DNA of 6,291 bases from Acidobacteriaceae bacterium. GTDB taxonomy: Bacteria; Acidobacteriota; Terriglobia; Terriglobales; Acidobacteriaceae. Shown here piece after piece: positions 1 through 6,104 of the stretch. Below the pieces are notes generated by a model. The model saw nothing but the letters and a program-made list of their open reading frames with translations, was not told where the DNA came from and did no database searches. The stretch lies in contig WQYS01000144.1 of the NCBI GenBank assembly GCA_009781125.1, positions 1-6,291 on the forward strand, given 5' to 3'. Each line of letters opens with the position of its first letter. Position 1 is the first letter of the stretch. The translations under genes and the position numbers were made by a program.

Positions 1-311
1 AGGCAGTAGGCAGTGTTGTCCACCATCGGGCAGAGATAGTCGAGCCGGTCGGTCAGCGGAACCACCTGCTGATAGAACTTCGCCTCGCAGGTCTTCTCCA
101 CGCCCGTGTGCAGGTAGCCGATGTCGGGAGCGAGGCTTACGACCGTCTCGCCGTCGATCTCCAGCACCAGCCGCAGCACGCCGTGCGTCGAGGGATGCTG
201 CGGTCCCATGTTGAGGACCATCGTCTGGCCTTCGATGGGATCGATGCCCGGATGCTTCTGCTGCGCTCCTTGGACCACGTCGTCGATACCGGGTATGAGT
301 TGGTCTGCCAT
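1..311 (-). CDS. nuoD: NADH-quinone oxidoreductase subunit D (NuoD), N-terminal part, cut by window edge
   Basis: The first 103 codons of the 49-kDa-type subunit of respiratory complex I. This subunit sits in the peripheral arm on the cytoplasmic side, and with NuoB it lines the quinone-binding cavity. My translation from ATG 311-309 reads [11 protein letters not shown], then the family hallmark [26 protein letters not shown] stretch at about residues 35-56, then [11 protein letters not shown], and a DRLDYLCPM segment near residue 95. These match the conserved start of NuoD. The family is about 390-430 residues long, so roughly three quarters lies beyond position 1. The start codon shares one base with the nuoC stop (TAATG), and a GGAGGG sequence inside the end of nuoC, about 9 bases upstream, serves as ribosome binding site. 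Translational coupling to nuoC is likely. The HTG (rather than HRG) form of the GYLH motif is a known bacterial variant. Confidence 0.95.
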   Translation of the reverse strand, partial: MADQLIPGIDDVVQGAQQKHPGIDPIEGQTMVLNMGPQHPSTHGVLRLVLEIDGETVVSLAPDIGYLHTGVEKTCEAKFYQQVVPLTDRLDYLCPMVDNTAYC

Positions 312-793
312 TAGCGGTAGCCCTCCACGGGATAGTCCTTGCGCAGCGGATGGCCCTCCCAGTCCTCGGGCATCATGATGCGGCGAAGATTGGGGTGATT
401 CTTGAACTTCACGCCGAACAGATCAAAGACCTCGCGCTCGTAAAAGTTCGCCGAGGGCCAGACTGCGACAGCGGAATCGATCTCGGGATCGCTGCCTCCT
501 ACACGTGCAACCACGCGCAGGCGGCGCTTCAGCTTGTGCGACAGAATGCTGTAGCTGATCTGGAAACGCGGCTCCGATGGATACCAGTCCACGGCGGTCA
601 CGTCTTCAAGAAAGTTGTATCCAGCCGCCTGGACCGCGCGCAGGGCGGCGACGATATTCTCTGCGGCGACCACGAGGGTCAACTCACCGCGGTCGAACTT
701 CCCATCCGTAAGCAGCAAGCGGAGCACATTGACTGCCGGTTCGCCGGAAAACTTCTCCAGGATCGCTTCCAATCCAGTGATGGCCGGTTCCAT
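311..793 (-). CDS. nuoC: NADH-quinone oxidoreductase subunit C (NuoC)
   Basis: A 160-residue 30-kDa-type subunit of complex I, part of the peripheral arm and lacking redox centres. The C-terminal signature is textbook: [14 protein letters not shown] at residues 117-130, then [20 protein letters not shown] at 133-152 and DYPVEGYR at the end. The N-terminal half ([14 protein letters not shown], then [12 protein letters not shown]) fits the family's alpha/beta domain. The reading frame is open further upstream to 949, but that extension lies wholly inside nuoA and has no family resemblance. I chose ATG 793-791, which overlaps the nuoA stop as TAATG. It has a GGGAG Shine-Dalgarno about 8 bases upstream, within nuoA. 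It is a stand-alone NuoC, not fused to NuoD as in E. coli. In most operons nuoB lies just upstream; here nuoA does. Confidence 0.95.
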   Translation of the reverse strand: MEPAITGLEAILEKFSGEPAVNVLRLLLTDGKFDRGELTLVVAAENIVAALRAVQAAGYNFLEDVTAVDWYPSEPRFQISYSILSHKLKRRLRVVARVGGSDPEIDSAVAVWPSANFYEREVFDLFGVKFKNHPNLRRIMMPEDWEGHPLRKDYPVEGYR

Positions 794-1209
794 TAGAGGT
801 CTCCCTTGTCTGTGGACCAGTCGAGGATGCCCTTCTTCCACACATAGAACAGCCCCACGGCTACGAATCCCAGGTACACCAGCATCTCGTAGAAGCCGAA
901 CATGCGCGAGCCGGTGATCTGCGGAAGCCGCCGGAAGACGACCGCCCAAGGAAGCATGAAGACGGCCTCAACGTCGAAGAGAATGAACAGCATGGCAACC
1001 ATGTAAAAACGGACGGTGAAGCGTCCGCGCGCGTCGCCGACCGGATTCATGCCGCACTCGTAGGTTCCGGACTTGATGCGCGAGCGCCTGCGCTTGCCGA
1101 TCAGAGAGGAGACCGCGACCATGCCAGCAGCAAGGCCCACCGCCGCGAGAATCTGCAACGCCAGCGGAAGATAGTTCCACGTGTATGGATGATAGGGTTG
1201 CATGGACAT
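793..1209 (-). CDS. nuoA: NADH-quinone oxidoreductase subunit A (NuoA)
   Basis: A small membrane subunit of complex I (ND3 type) at the junction of the peripheral and membrane arms. Counting from the second ATG (1203), there is a hydrophobic segment at residues 11-35. A cytoplasmic loop follows with basic KRRRSRIK and the conserved TYECGMNPVG (47-56). A second membrane segment has the family motif RFYMVAMLFILFDVEAVFMLPW (about 65-86), with the buried acidic residues D77 and E79. A third segment lies at about 104-122. Start choice is uncertain. The frame is open to a GTG at 1275 that overlaps the prepilin peptidase stop (GTGA), but the added residues look unlike NuoA. ATG 1209 (138 aa) or ATG 1203 (136 aa) fits the family length of about 120-145. 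Neither has a clear Shine-Dalgarno, and a good -10 box lies only 5 bases before 1209. The stop overlaps nuoC. Confidence 0.92.
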   Translation of the reverse strand: MSMQPYHPYTWNYLPLALQILAAVGLAAGMVAVSSLIGKRRRSRIKSGTYECGMNPVGDARGRFTVRFYMVAMLFILFDVEAVFMLPWAVVFRRLPQITGSRMFGFYEMLVYLGFVAVGLFYVWKKGILDWSTDKGDL

Positions 1210-1214
1210 AATCG

Positions 1215-1243
1215 ATTGTAAGATTGCGGCTTGCAAGTGTCTA
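1215..1243 (-). promoter_or_regulatory. Candidate sigma70-type promoter of nuoA (leaderless geometry)
   Basis: On the minus strand, TAGACA (1238-1243) and TACAAT (1215-1220) are separated by exactly 17 bases. Each differs from the consensus TTGACA/TATAAT at one position. Transcription starting 6-8 bases beyond the -10 box would begin at or next to the ATG at 1209, leaving essentially no 5' leader. This agrees with the absence of a Shine-Dalgarno before either candidate start. The match is seen directly; activity is inferred. Confidence 0.5.
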
Positions 1244-1271
1244 GCAACGGAGCTGTGTAGTGTGAGAACAA

Positions 1272-2213
1272 TCACAGCAGCGAGCGGTACGCTTCGATGA
1301 TGCGGTCGCCGAACAGGTCAGCGAAGAGCGCGCCCGCGGCCAGAAAACTTCCAAAGGGCAGTTTTGAAGCCGCATTCGCTCGCCGCGCAGCGAGCAGAGC
1401 TATGCCGTAGACGCTGGCTGTGAAGACTCCGACAAAAAGCGCAAGAATCGCGGGCCAGAAGCCGAGAAACGCCGCGATCATGGCAAACAGCTTGACGTCT
1501 CCAAGCCCCATGCCTTCACGCCGACGCGCGGCCAGGTAGAACCAGCGCACTCCGAGCAGCAGCAGCGCCGCCGCTCCGATGGCCAGAATGCGGCCTCCGA
1601 TCAGCGCCTCCGGGCCGGTGAGGAAGACGTTGCCGGTGTCGGCGGCCCCGCCCATGGTTCCGATGCGGATGCTCTGCTTGGCGAGCAGAATCTGGTCTTG
1701 CGTCGGCCCCAGAAACACCGCCTGCGCGCAGACGAACAGCAGCCCAATCACGATGCCGATCACGGTAAAGGTGTCGGGCAGCAGATGGGTCTGCCAGTCC
1801 ATGACCATCAGTCCGATCAGCAGGAATCCCATCACCACGACGGCAAGCAGGGTAATAGCGTTCATGGCGGCCTCGGATGTGGTGATGGTGCTGTTCGGGG
1901 CCTGGAAGGCCGCGAGCAGCATATGCAGCCGCGAGGCCTGAATGGCGAACCATGCTCCGACGGCAAGCTCGACCAGCGGGTAACGCACGGAGATCGGCTC
2001 GCCGCAGTCGCGGCAGAGGCCGCCGAGCAGAATCCAGCTCAACACAGGAATGTTGTCGTACCAGCGAATCTGCGCGCCGCATCGCGGGCAGCGAGAGCGC
2101 GGGCGCACGACTGACTCATGCGCGGGCAGGCGCGAGATGCAGACGTTCAGGAAGCTGCCAAAGAGCAAACCAAGCAGAAATCCTGCAAACGTAAAGACCG
2201 TGAGAGATACCAC
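1272..2213 (-). CDS. Type IV prepilin peptidase / N-methyltransferase (A24 family, PilD/GspO type)
   Basis: A 313-residue inner-membrane aspartic protease that cleaves the leader of type IV pilin or type II secretion pseudopilin precursors and usually methylates the new N-terminus. The order is textbook. A first membrane helix with [12 protein letters not shown] (residues 19-30) is followed by a cytoplasmic zinc-binding domain with CPRC (42-45) and CRDC (67-70). Then come further membrane helices. The first catalytic aspartate is D139 in [10 protein letters not shown] and the second is D239 in GMGLGDVKL (234-242), the GxGD motif. [11 protein letters not shown] (285-295) closes the domain. The loop between the two catalytic motifs is unusually long (about residues 165-205). 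The start is GTG 2213 with no evident Shine-Dalgarno; it supplies the required N-terminal helix. No pilin or secretion gene is adjacent; nuoA lies directly downstream. It could be called pilD, gspO or comC; the sequence does not decide between them. Confidence 0.93.
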   Translation of the reverse strand: MVSLTVFTFAGFLLGLLFGSFLNVCISRLPAHESVVRPRSRCPRCGAQIRWYDNIPVLSWILLGGLCRDCGEPISVRYPLVELAVGAWFAIQASRLHMLLAAFQAPNSTITTSEAAMNAITLLAVVVMGFLLIGLMVMDWQTHLLPDTFTVIGIVIGLLFVCAQAVFLGPTQDQILLAKQSIRIGTMGGAADTGNVFLTGPEALIGGRILAIGAAALLLLGVRWFYLAARRREGMGLGDVKLFAMIAAFLGFWPAILALFVGVFTASVYGIALLAARRANAASKLPFGSFLAAGALFADLFGDRIIEAYRSLL

Positions 2214-2220
2214 GATTGAA

Positions 2221-2226
2221 AGTATA
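2221..2226 (-). promoter_or_regulatory. Candidate -10 element for the prepilin peptidase gene
   Basis: TATACT on the minus strand lies 7 bases before the GTG start at 2213, so transcription would begin at about the start codon. The best -35 match is weak (CTGACG at 2242-2247, 15-base spacing). An alternative -10, GATAAT at 2232-2237, would give a short leader. This is a single-element match, so confidence is low. Confidence 0.25.
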
Positions 2227-2247
2227 CGGTGATTATCAGGCCGTCAG

Positions 2248-2263
2248 GCGCATTTCGATGCGC
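2248..2263. repeat. Small perfect inverted repeat with TTCG loop
   Basis: GCGCAT, TTCG, ATGCGC: a 6-bp perfect stem with the very stable UUCG tetraloop when read on the plus strand (CGAA on the minus strand). It lies in the gap after the porin gene. No T-tract follows on either strand, so it is not a standard terminator. It could act as a 3'-end stabilising hairpin of the porin transcript. Confidence 0.4.
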
Positions 2264-2368
2264 AAACCCGTAGCCACGCTATATTCACGAGTGTATCCCG
2301 GCAGAACAGGTTAATTATGTCCTGTAACAGGTCAGACACACGCGGTGACCCTGACTGCAACCGTAACA

Positions 2369-3793
2369 CTAGAAATCGATGTGCATTCGTACCGCTCCGA
2401 CCAGGACCGGGCCGCGGTCGCGGTTGTAGCCGGGGTTGGTGATGTACTGCATGTCGAGGGCGTAGAACACGCCGCGCCAGGCGTGGAGGTTGTAGTAGCC
2501 CTCCAGAATGTTCTCCCGGCCATAATTGAGGCCGCCGTCGCCGAGGATAAAGCCTAAGCCGCCCAGCCGCAGATACTCCTGGTGGTCGCGCTTGATGGCG
2601 TTGGAGACAAAGGCCAGACCCACTTTATCGAAGGGCCGCGACCAGCGGTTGCCTGCATAGTCGCCACCTAGAGCTACGGTTTGGCCGACCTCGGTGTAGG
2701 CGAAGCTCTCGTTGCGGTCGTCGTTCCAGCCGAAGCGCAGGAACCCGCGCAGGTGCGGCGTAAACTCCTGCTGGGAGTTGAGTCCGAAGCCATACTTCAC
2801 GGCCCCGAACTTCGCCGTGGAGGCGATATCAGGAGTCATCCCGTCCTCTTCAGCCGCATTGACTGAGGCACGATAGTTTCCCATGTGCGCGTGGTTGACA
2901 TAGCCGAGCACACGAACCGTGCCTGTGCGGTTGGCATTGAGAAGATGCCCCAGCAGCGAGCGGCGCAGCTCGAACTCTACGTTCTGGCCGCTGGCACGGC
3001 GCAGGTTCCAGTCGAGGTCGGTGCCGTTGGCGACGGTCGGCATCAGCAGGATTCCGTAACGGGCAGACCATATCTTGTCGATGTACTCGGCGACGACTCC
3101 GTAGGTGTAGCCGCGCGTATCGGCGGCGTAGTCCCAGGCGCCGTTGTTGCAGACCGTCCAGTTGAGAAACTGCAGGTGGCTGTCTGAGCCGATGTCGTTC
3201 AGGTCGAAGAAGTCAGGCAGGCTCATCTTGCCTGCGTGCAATTCCAGCCTGCGCTCCGGGGCTTCCGTGGCCAACGAGAGCGGCGAGCGCTCCACTTCGA
3301 CCAGCTTGTCCGTGAAACCGATGGTCTGGCTGACGATCACGCGGCTGATGTAGGGAGCCGCGCTGAGGTACGGGTTGCGCACGACATCTAGATTGGTGAA
3401 GCCCGCCAGGCCCAGCGCCTGACTGATGCCTCTGCCTCCGGCTGACTCTACGTTGAGAATGGCGTCGGTGTTGTAACGGGCGTTGTGATGGAGCTGCGCT
3501 CCCAGATAAAGCGTGCCCAGCAGCGATGTCTTGTACTCTCCCTGGCTCACGAGGCTGTTGGTACCCTCGTAGAGCGAATCGAAGGGTGGGTGGCCTTGGA
3601 AGATGATGTTTGCCTGTCCAGAGATGAGGTAACGCGACGACTCCGGGTGAGGGAAGACGGTGAGCGCCGGATCGGCAGCTGGTTCCACCACGGGCTTTTC
3701 GGAGTGCGGCTTGAAGGCAGCCGCCGGTATTGGCTCCTGCGCAGCCGCAGAGAGACCCAGGGTCAGAAAAAGCAGTGTAATAAAAGTTTTCAT
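2369..3793 (-). CDS. Outer membrane porin, carbohydrate porin (OprB-like) family; possibly a Mn2+ channel
   Basis: A 474-residue secreted beta-barrel. The N-terminus MKTFITLLFLTLGLSAAAQEP is a classic signal peptide with likely cleavage after AAA (residue 18) and no lipobox cysteine. After a proline-rich linker the barrel starts near residue 56 (ISGQANIIFQ). Family-like landmarks are EGTNSL, GTLYLGAQL, the NWTVCNNGAWDYAADTRGY segment, and the end RGPVLVGAVRMHIDF. The final phenylalanine is the usual outer-membrane sorting signal. The frame is open to 3904, but those 37 residues precede the signal peptide and overlap mntH, so ATG 3793 is preferred. Family naming says sugar-selective porin. The setting says otherwise: it lies 77 bases downstream of mntH on the same strand, and its promoter carries the motif shared with mntH and mntR. 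I infer a role in passing Mn2+ across the outer membrane. The barrel assignment is firm; the substrate is not. Confidence 0.85.
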   Translation of the reverse strand: MKTFITLLFLTLGLSAAAQEPIPAAAFKPHSEKPVVEPAADPALTVFPHPESSRYLISGQANIIFQGHPPFDSLYEGTNSLVSQGEYKTSLLGTLYLGAQLHHNARYNTDAILNVESAGGRGISQALGLAGFTNLDVVRNPYLSAAPYISRVIVSQTIGFTDKLVEVERSPLSLATEAPERRLELHAGKMSLPDFFDLNDIGSDSHLQFLNWTVCNNGAWDYAADTRGYTYGVVAEYIDKIWSARYGILLMPTVANGTDLDWNLRRASGQNVEFELRRSLLGHLLNANRTGTVRVLGYVNHAHMGNYRASVNAAEEDGMTPDIASTAKFGAVKYGFGLNSQQEFTPHLRGFLRFGWNDDRNESFAYTEVGQTVALGGDYAGNRWSRPFDKVGLAFVSNAIKRDHQEYLRLGGLGFILGDGGLNYGRENILEGYYNLHAWRGVFYALDMQYITNPGYNRDRGPVLVGAVRMHIDF

Positions 3794-3804
3794 GACCTTG
3801 GGGA

Positions 3805-3831
3805 AGCTCCATGCAGAAGAGATGGCTAGCT
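3805..3831 (-). promoter_or_regulatory. Possible 5'-leader hairpin covering the porin ribosome binding region
   Basis: In the minus-strand transcript, AGCT-CCAT can pair with ATGG-AGCT across a 9-base loop, with a 2-base bulge (AG) in the 5' arm. The 3' arm contains GGAG, the best Shine-Dalgarno-like sequence before the porin ATG at 3793; the nearer AAGG is only 2 bases from the ATG. Folding could limit translation. The complementarity is seen directly; a regulatory role is inferred. Confidence 0.3.
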
Positions 3832-3836
3832 CAAAT

Positions 3837-3866
3837 GATATAGTTTCAGCGTTAATCTGAGGTAAA
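3837..3866 (-). promoter_or_regulatory. Candidate promoter of the porin gene
   Basis: On the minus strand TTTACC (3861-3866) and TATATC (3837-3842) are separated by 18 bases, each matching four or five of six consensus positions. Transcription would start near 3830 and include the leader hairpin. The putative MntR site at 3851-3865 covers the -35 box and spacer, as expected for a repressor site. Confidence 0.4.
3851..3865 (+). promoter_or_regulatory. Putative MntR operator upstream of the porin gene
   Basis: GTTAATCTGAGGTAA matches the site before mntH at 13 of 15 positions (14 of 16 with the preceding C) and the site before mntR at 11 of 15. It consists of two GTTAAT-like hexamers (GTTAAT, GGTAAA) 10 bp apart, one helical turn. 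It lies 57 bases before the porin ATG and overlaps the candidate -35 element. Assigning it to MntR is inference from the shared motif and gene context. Confidence 0.55.
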
Positions 3867-3870
3867 TTGC

Positions 3871-5205
3871 TCAGTTGCCGCGGAGGGTTTGCACCAGCAG
3901 CCACGCATTCAGGGCGGCAACAACCCAGGCGACGGCCCAGCCTGTTCGGCGCAGCCAGGCGCGATTCACAAACGGACCCATCTTCTTCGGGTCGCTCGTG
4001 AACCGGATCAGCGGAAAGACCGCGAAGCTCAGTTGCATACTGAGAACAACCTGGCTCAGAATCAGCAGTCTTGCGGTTCCCGTGCCGCCGTAAAGCGCGG
4101 TAACGATCACAGCGGGAATAATCGCCGCAAGCCGCGTAATGAGGCGGCGGAGCCAGTTGGGCAGCCGCATCTCAAGGAATCCCTCCATCACAATTTGTCC
4201 GGCGAGGGTTCCCGTGATGGTCGAGTTCTGGCCCGAGGCCAGCAGCGCCAGCGCGAACATCATGCTGGCTCCGGTAAAGCCGAGCAGCGGCGTCAGCAGC
4301 TTGAAGGCATCGCCGATCTCAGCGACCTCCGTGTGTCCGCTGCGATGGAAGACGGCTGCGGCCACGATCAGGATCGCCGCATTCACAAAAAGAGCCAGGG
4401 TAAGAGCCACGACAGAGTCGATGTTCGCCAGGCGAATCGCCTCCCGCTTGCCCGCCGTGGTCCGGGGATAGTTTCTGGTCTGCACGATCGATGAGTGCAG
4501 ATACAGATTGTGTGGCATCACCGTCGCGCCAAGGATGCCGCACGCGATATAGAGCCCTGGAAGCGTCAGTATGCCCTGCGATGGCAGGAACAGGTGACGG
4601 AGCACCGGAAACCACTCGGGCCGCGACAGAACCATCTCAATGCAGAACAGGACGGTGATGGTCCCGATCAGAACGATCACCACGGCTTCGATGTACCGGA
4701 AGCCTTTATGTTCCAGCAGAAGGATGACCAGCACATCAAAGCTCGTAATCAGCACGCCGATAATCAGCGGGATGCCGAACAGCAACTGCAAGGCAATGGC
4801 CGAGCCGATCACCTCGGCCAGATCGCAGGCGGCGATGGCAATTTCGGCGAAGATCCATAGCATGATCGCAACCGGACGGTTGTAGGATTCGCGGCATGCC
4901 TGCGCCAGATCGCGTTCCGAGGCGATTCCAAGTTTCAGCGACAGGCTTTGCAGCAGAACCGCCATCAGGTTCGAGAGCATGATGACGAACAGTAGCTTAT
5001 ATCCGAACTGCGATCCTGCGGCCAGGTCGGTTGCCCAGTTTCCCGGGTCCATGTAGCCGACGGCGATCAGAAAGCCCGGTCCGGCAAAGCCCAGAGCGCG
5101 CCGCCAGAGGTGCCGGGAGTCCGAGACCTGGACGCTCGAAAAGATGTCCGGCATGGACGGACGCGCAGTTGCTGCACGGGTCTGATCTTTGACGGATGTA
5201 GCCAT
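3871..5205 (-). CDS. mntH: Nramp-family proton-coupled Mn2+ importer MntH
   Basis: A 444-residue inner-membrane divalent metal transporter that imports Mn2+ (and often Fe2+) together with protons. Hydrophobic segments consistent with 11 membrane helices span about residues 38-438. The metal-site motifs are intact: DPGN in TM1 (D53, N56), and [14 protein letters not shown] in TM6 (A227, M230, with the conserved H232). The acidic residues of TM3 (E121, D128, E131) and the [19 protein letters not shown] stretch (325-343) also fit the family. The length is typical of plain bacterial MntH; no extra C-terminal domain is present. The first 35 residues are a soluble tail. Start ATG 5205 has only a weak AGCAGG-type ribosome site. 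The upstream gene mntR ends 78 bases before, and that gap contains a copy of the shared operator, so mntH probably has its own Mn-repressed promoter. Confidence 0.95.
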   Translation of the reverse strand: MATSVKDQTRAATARPSMPDIFSSVQVSDSRHLWRRALGFAGPGFLIAVGYMDPGNWATDLAAGSQFGYKLLFVIMLSNLMAVLLQSLSLKLGIASERDLAQACRESYNRPVAIMLWIFAEIAIAACDLAEVIGSAIALQLLFGIPLIIGVLITSFDVLVILLLEHKGFRYIEAVVIVLIGTITVLFCIEMVLSRPEWFPVLRHLFLPSQGILTLPGLYIACGILGATVMPHNLYLHSSIVQTRNYPRTTAGKREAIRLANIDSVVALTLALFVNAAILIVAAAVFHRSGHTEVAEIGDAFKLLTPLLGFTGASMMFALALLASGQNSTITGTLAGQIVMEGFLEMRLPNWLRRLITRLAAIIPAVIVTALYGGTGTARLLILSQVVLSMQLSFAVFPLIRFTSDPKKMGPFVNRAWLRRTGWAVAWVVAALNAWLLVQTLRGN

Positions 5206-5252
5206 CTGAATATGCCTGCTGGTATACCCTTAGCTTTAGTAGAGTACAGCTC

Positions 5253-5267
5253 GTTAATCTCAGTTAA
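5253..5267 (+). promoter_or_regulatory. Putative MntR operator upstream of mntH
   Basis: GTTAATCTCAGTTAA: GTTAAT repeated exactly with a 10-bp period (GTTAAT, CTCA, GTTAAT through 5268). It sits in the mntR-mntH gap, 47 bases before the mntH ATG. GATAAT on the minus strand at 5271-5276 could be the -10 box, which would put the site over the transcription start, but no good -35 accompanies it. The motif recurs before mntR and the porin gene. Confidence 0.55.
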
Positions 5268-5283
5268 TAAATTATCATAAGTG

Positions 5284-5952
5284 CTACTTAATATGCTTTC
5301 GTTTGACCCAGACCTTTTCTGCGGCAGGCCGTCCCAGGGTTGATTTGCCTGTTGCGGTTTCAATACTTACGGTCTGGTCGTAGTTCCTCTCCAGAACGCG
5401 AACGCCGGTCTGAGGACCGATGCCGGCCTTGTTCAGAAACAGAAGCATCTGGGTATCGCGCCCATAGATGCTTTCAACGACATACTCGCCGCGCGGTGCA
5501 TCCGAGAGCTGCACGAAACCGCGCCTTCGCCGCCGCTCCGGGTTTTCCGGCAGCACGGAATGGCCATGCGGGCCAGGAGCCTTTTCACCCAGCTTCTCGA
5601 TCAGCCGCGCCTCGAAGGCCGGTGAGACGGCATGTTCCAGCCGCTCGGCTTCGTCGTGCACCTCGTACCACTTCATGCCGAAGATCTCTGCGAGCATCCG
5701 TTCGATGAGATAGTGACGAAGCGCGGTCCTGTATGCGGCTTCCTTGCCTCGGGCAGACAGGCGGACGGCGCCGTCGTTCTTAACTTCGACGAACCCATCC
5801 CGCTTCAGGCGCTTCAAAGCCATGGTGACGGCAGGAGGCGAGACCGAGAGCCAGTGCGCAAGCGTGGCCGAGATGACGTGCTCGCCCTCGGACTCGGCTT
5901 CGAGGATTGCCTTCAGGTAGTCCTCTTTGGAGACTGTAATGGCATGTTTCAT
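5284..5952 (-). CDS. mntR: Manganese-responsive DtxR/MntR-family transcriptional regulator
   Basis: A 222-residue metal-dependent repressor. Residues 7-72 form the winged helix-turn-helix (SKEDYLKAI, then SATLAHWLSVSPPAVTMALKRLKRDG, then LSARGKEAA). Residues 73-135 form the dimerisation and metal domain. Aligning by motif with MntR and IdeR, the primary-site ligands are D11, H80, E103, E106 and H107, with E84 and H99 in the ancillary-site positions. Glutamate at 103, where DtxR/IdeR has cysteine, together with D11 where they have methionine, is the manganese-type signature. K14 replaces the glutamate found in Bacillus MntR. After a basic linker (ERRRRR, about 139-144), residues 145-217 form a FeoA/SH3-like domain, absent from Bacillus MntR. 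Start ATG 5952 follows AAAGGA at about 10 bases. It lies upstream of mntH on the same strand. The predicted operator lies in its own promoter, suggesting autoregulation. Confidence 0.9.
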   Translation of the reverse strand: MKHAITVSKEDYLKAILEAESEGEHVISATLAHWLSVSPPAVTMALKRLKRDGFVEVKNDGAVRLSARGKEAAYRTALRHYLIERMLAEIFGMKWYEVHDEAERLEHAVSPAFEARLIEKLGEKAPGPHGHSVLPENPERRRRRGFVQLSDAPRGEYVVESIYGRDTQMLLFLNKAGIGPQTGVRVLERNYDQTVSIETATGKSTLGRPAAEKVWVKRKHIK

Positions 5953-5972
5953 CCGGCCGCATTCCTTTCGAT

Positions 5973-5991
5973 GTTAACTATTTATGTTAAC
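5973..5991. repeat. Paired GTTAAC repeats in the mntR promoter
   Basis: GTTAAC at 5973-5978 and again at 5986-5991, each a self-palindrome. They lie within an 8-base direct repeat ATGTTAAC (5971-5978, 5984-5991) with a 13-bp period. The second copy is also the first half of the predicted operator. A third half-site may allow an additional repressor dimer to bind. Confidence 0.45.
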
Positions 5992-6000
5992 CGTAGATAA
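5986..6000 (+). promoter_or_regulatory. Putative MntR operator upstream of mntR
   Basis: GTTAACCGTAGATAA fits GTTAAYCKNAGNTAA. The half-sites GTTAAC and GATAAC are 10 bp apart. It lies 33 bases before the mntR ATG, in the same orientation relative to its gene as the other two copies. A weak -35/-10 pair on the minus strand (TTGCCT near 6008-6013, TAACAT near 5984-5989) would overlap it. Confidence 0.5.
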
Positions 6001-6074
6001 CCTGTTCAGGCAAAGCGAGCGCCGCAGGCGCTGGCTGAGGTAACTTCAATGGTTCCACCTCTGCGCGTACGGGC

Positions 6075-6104
6075 TTGCAAACCGTTGCGGCCTGGGAGTA
6101 GATT
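6075..6104 (+). promoter_or_regulatory. Candidate rightward promoter
   Basis: TTGCAA (6075-6080) and TAGATT (6099-6104) are spaced by 18 bases, each matching four of six consensus positions. Predicted transcription start is about 6111, inside the palindrome at 6103-6120. The match is moderate at best. It is supported only by the ribosome-site-like sequence and short ORF that follow. Confidence 0.25.

Larger units (their letters stand above)
2214..2368. other. Intergenic region between porin and prepilin peptidase genes
   Basis: 155 bases that hold the porin 3' end and the prepilin peptidase control region. I see no ORF of note and no hairpin followed by a T-run that would make a convincing intrinsic terminator on either strand. 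It contains a TATACT box just before the peptidase start, a 6-bp hairpin with a TTCG loop (2248-2263), and a direct repeat AACAGGT at 2305-2311 and 2326-2332. Confidence 0.6.

Noticed and set aside
350..796. A 148-residue plus-strand ORF opposite nuoC
   Set aside because: It is an antisense shadow of nuoC with no recognisable family features.
794..949. A longer NuoC starting at 949
   Set aside because: The extension lies wholly within nuoA in another frame and has no NuoC character; ATG 793 has a ribosome site and the TAATG junction.
2248..2263. Rho-independent terminator of the porin transcript
   Set aside because: The stem is short and no T-run follows on either strand.
3213..3812. A 199-residue minus-strand ORF inside the porin gene
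   Set aside because: It is a shadow frame rich in Arg, Pro and Ser with no domain, overlapping a well-supported porin.
3794..3904. A longer porin starting at 3904
   Set aside because: It would place 37 residues before an evident signal peptide and overlap the end of mntH.
3889..4494. A 201-residue plus-strand ORF opposite mntH
   Set aside because: Its low-complexity, charged composition is typical of an antisense frame in GC-rich coding DNA; MntH motifs on the other strand are unambiguous.
6014..6036. Rho-independent terminator right of mntR
   Set aside because: The stem is good but only three Ts lie nearby on the minus strand and none on the plus strand, and no gene in the window would end there.
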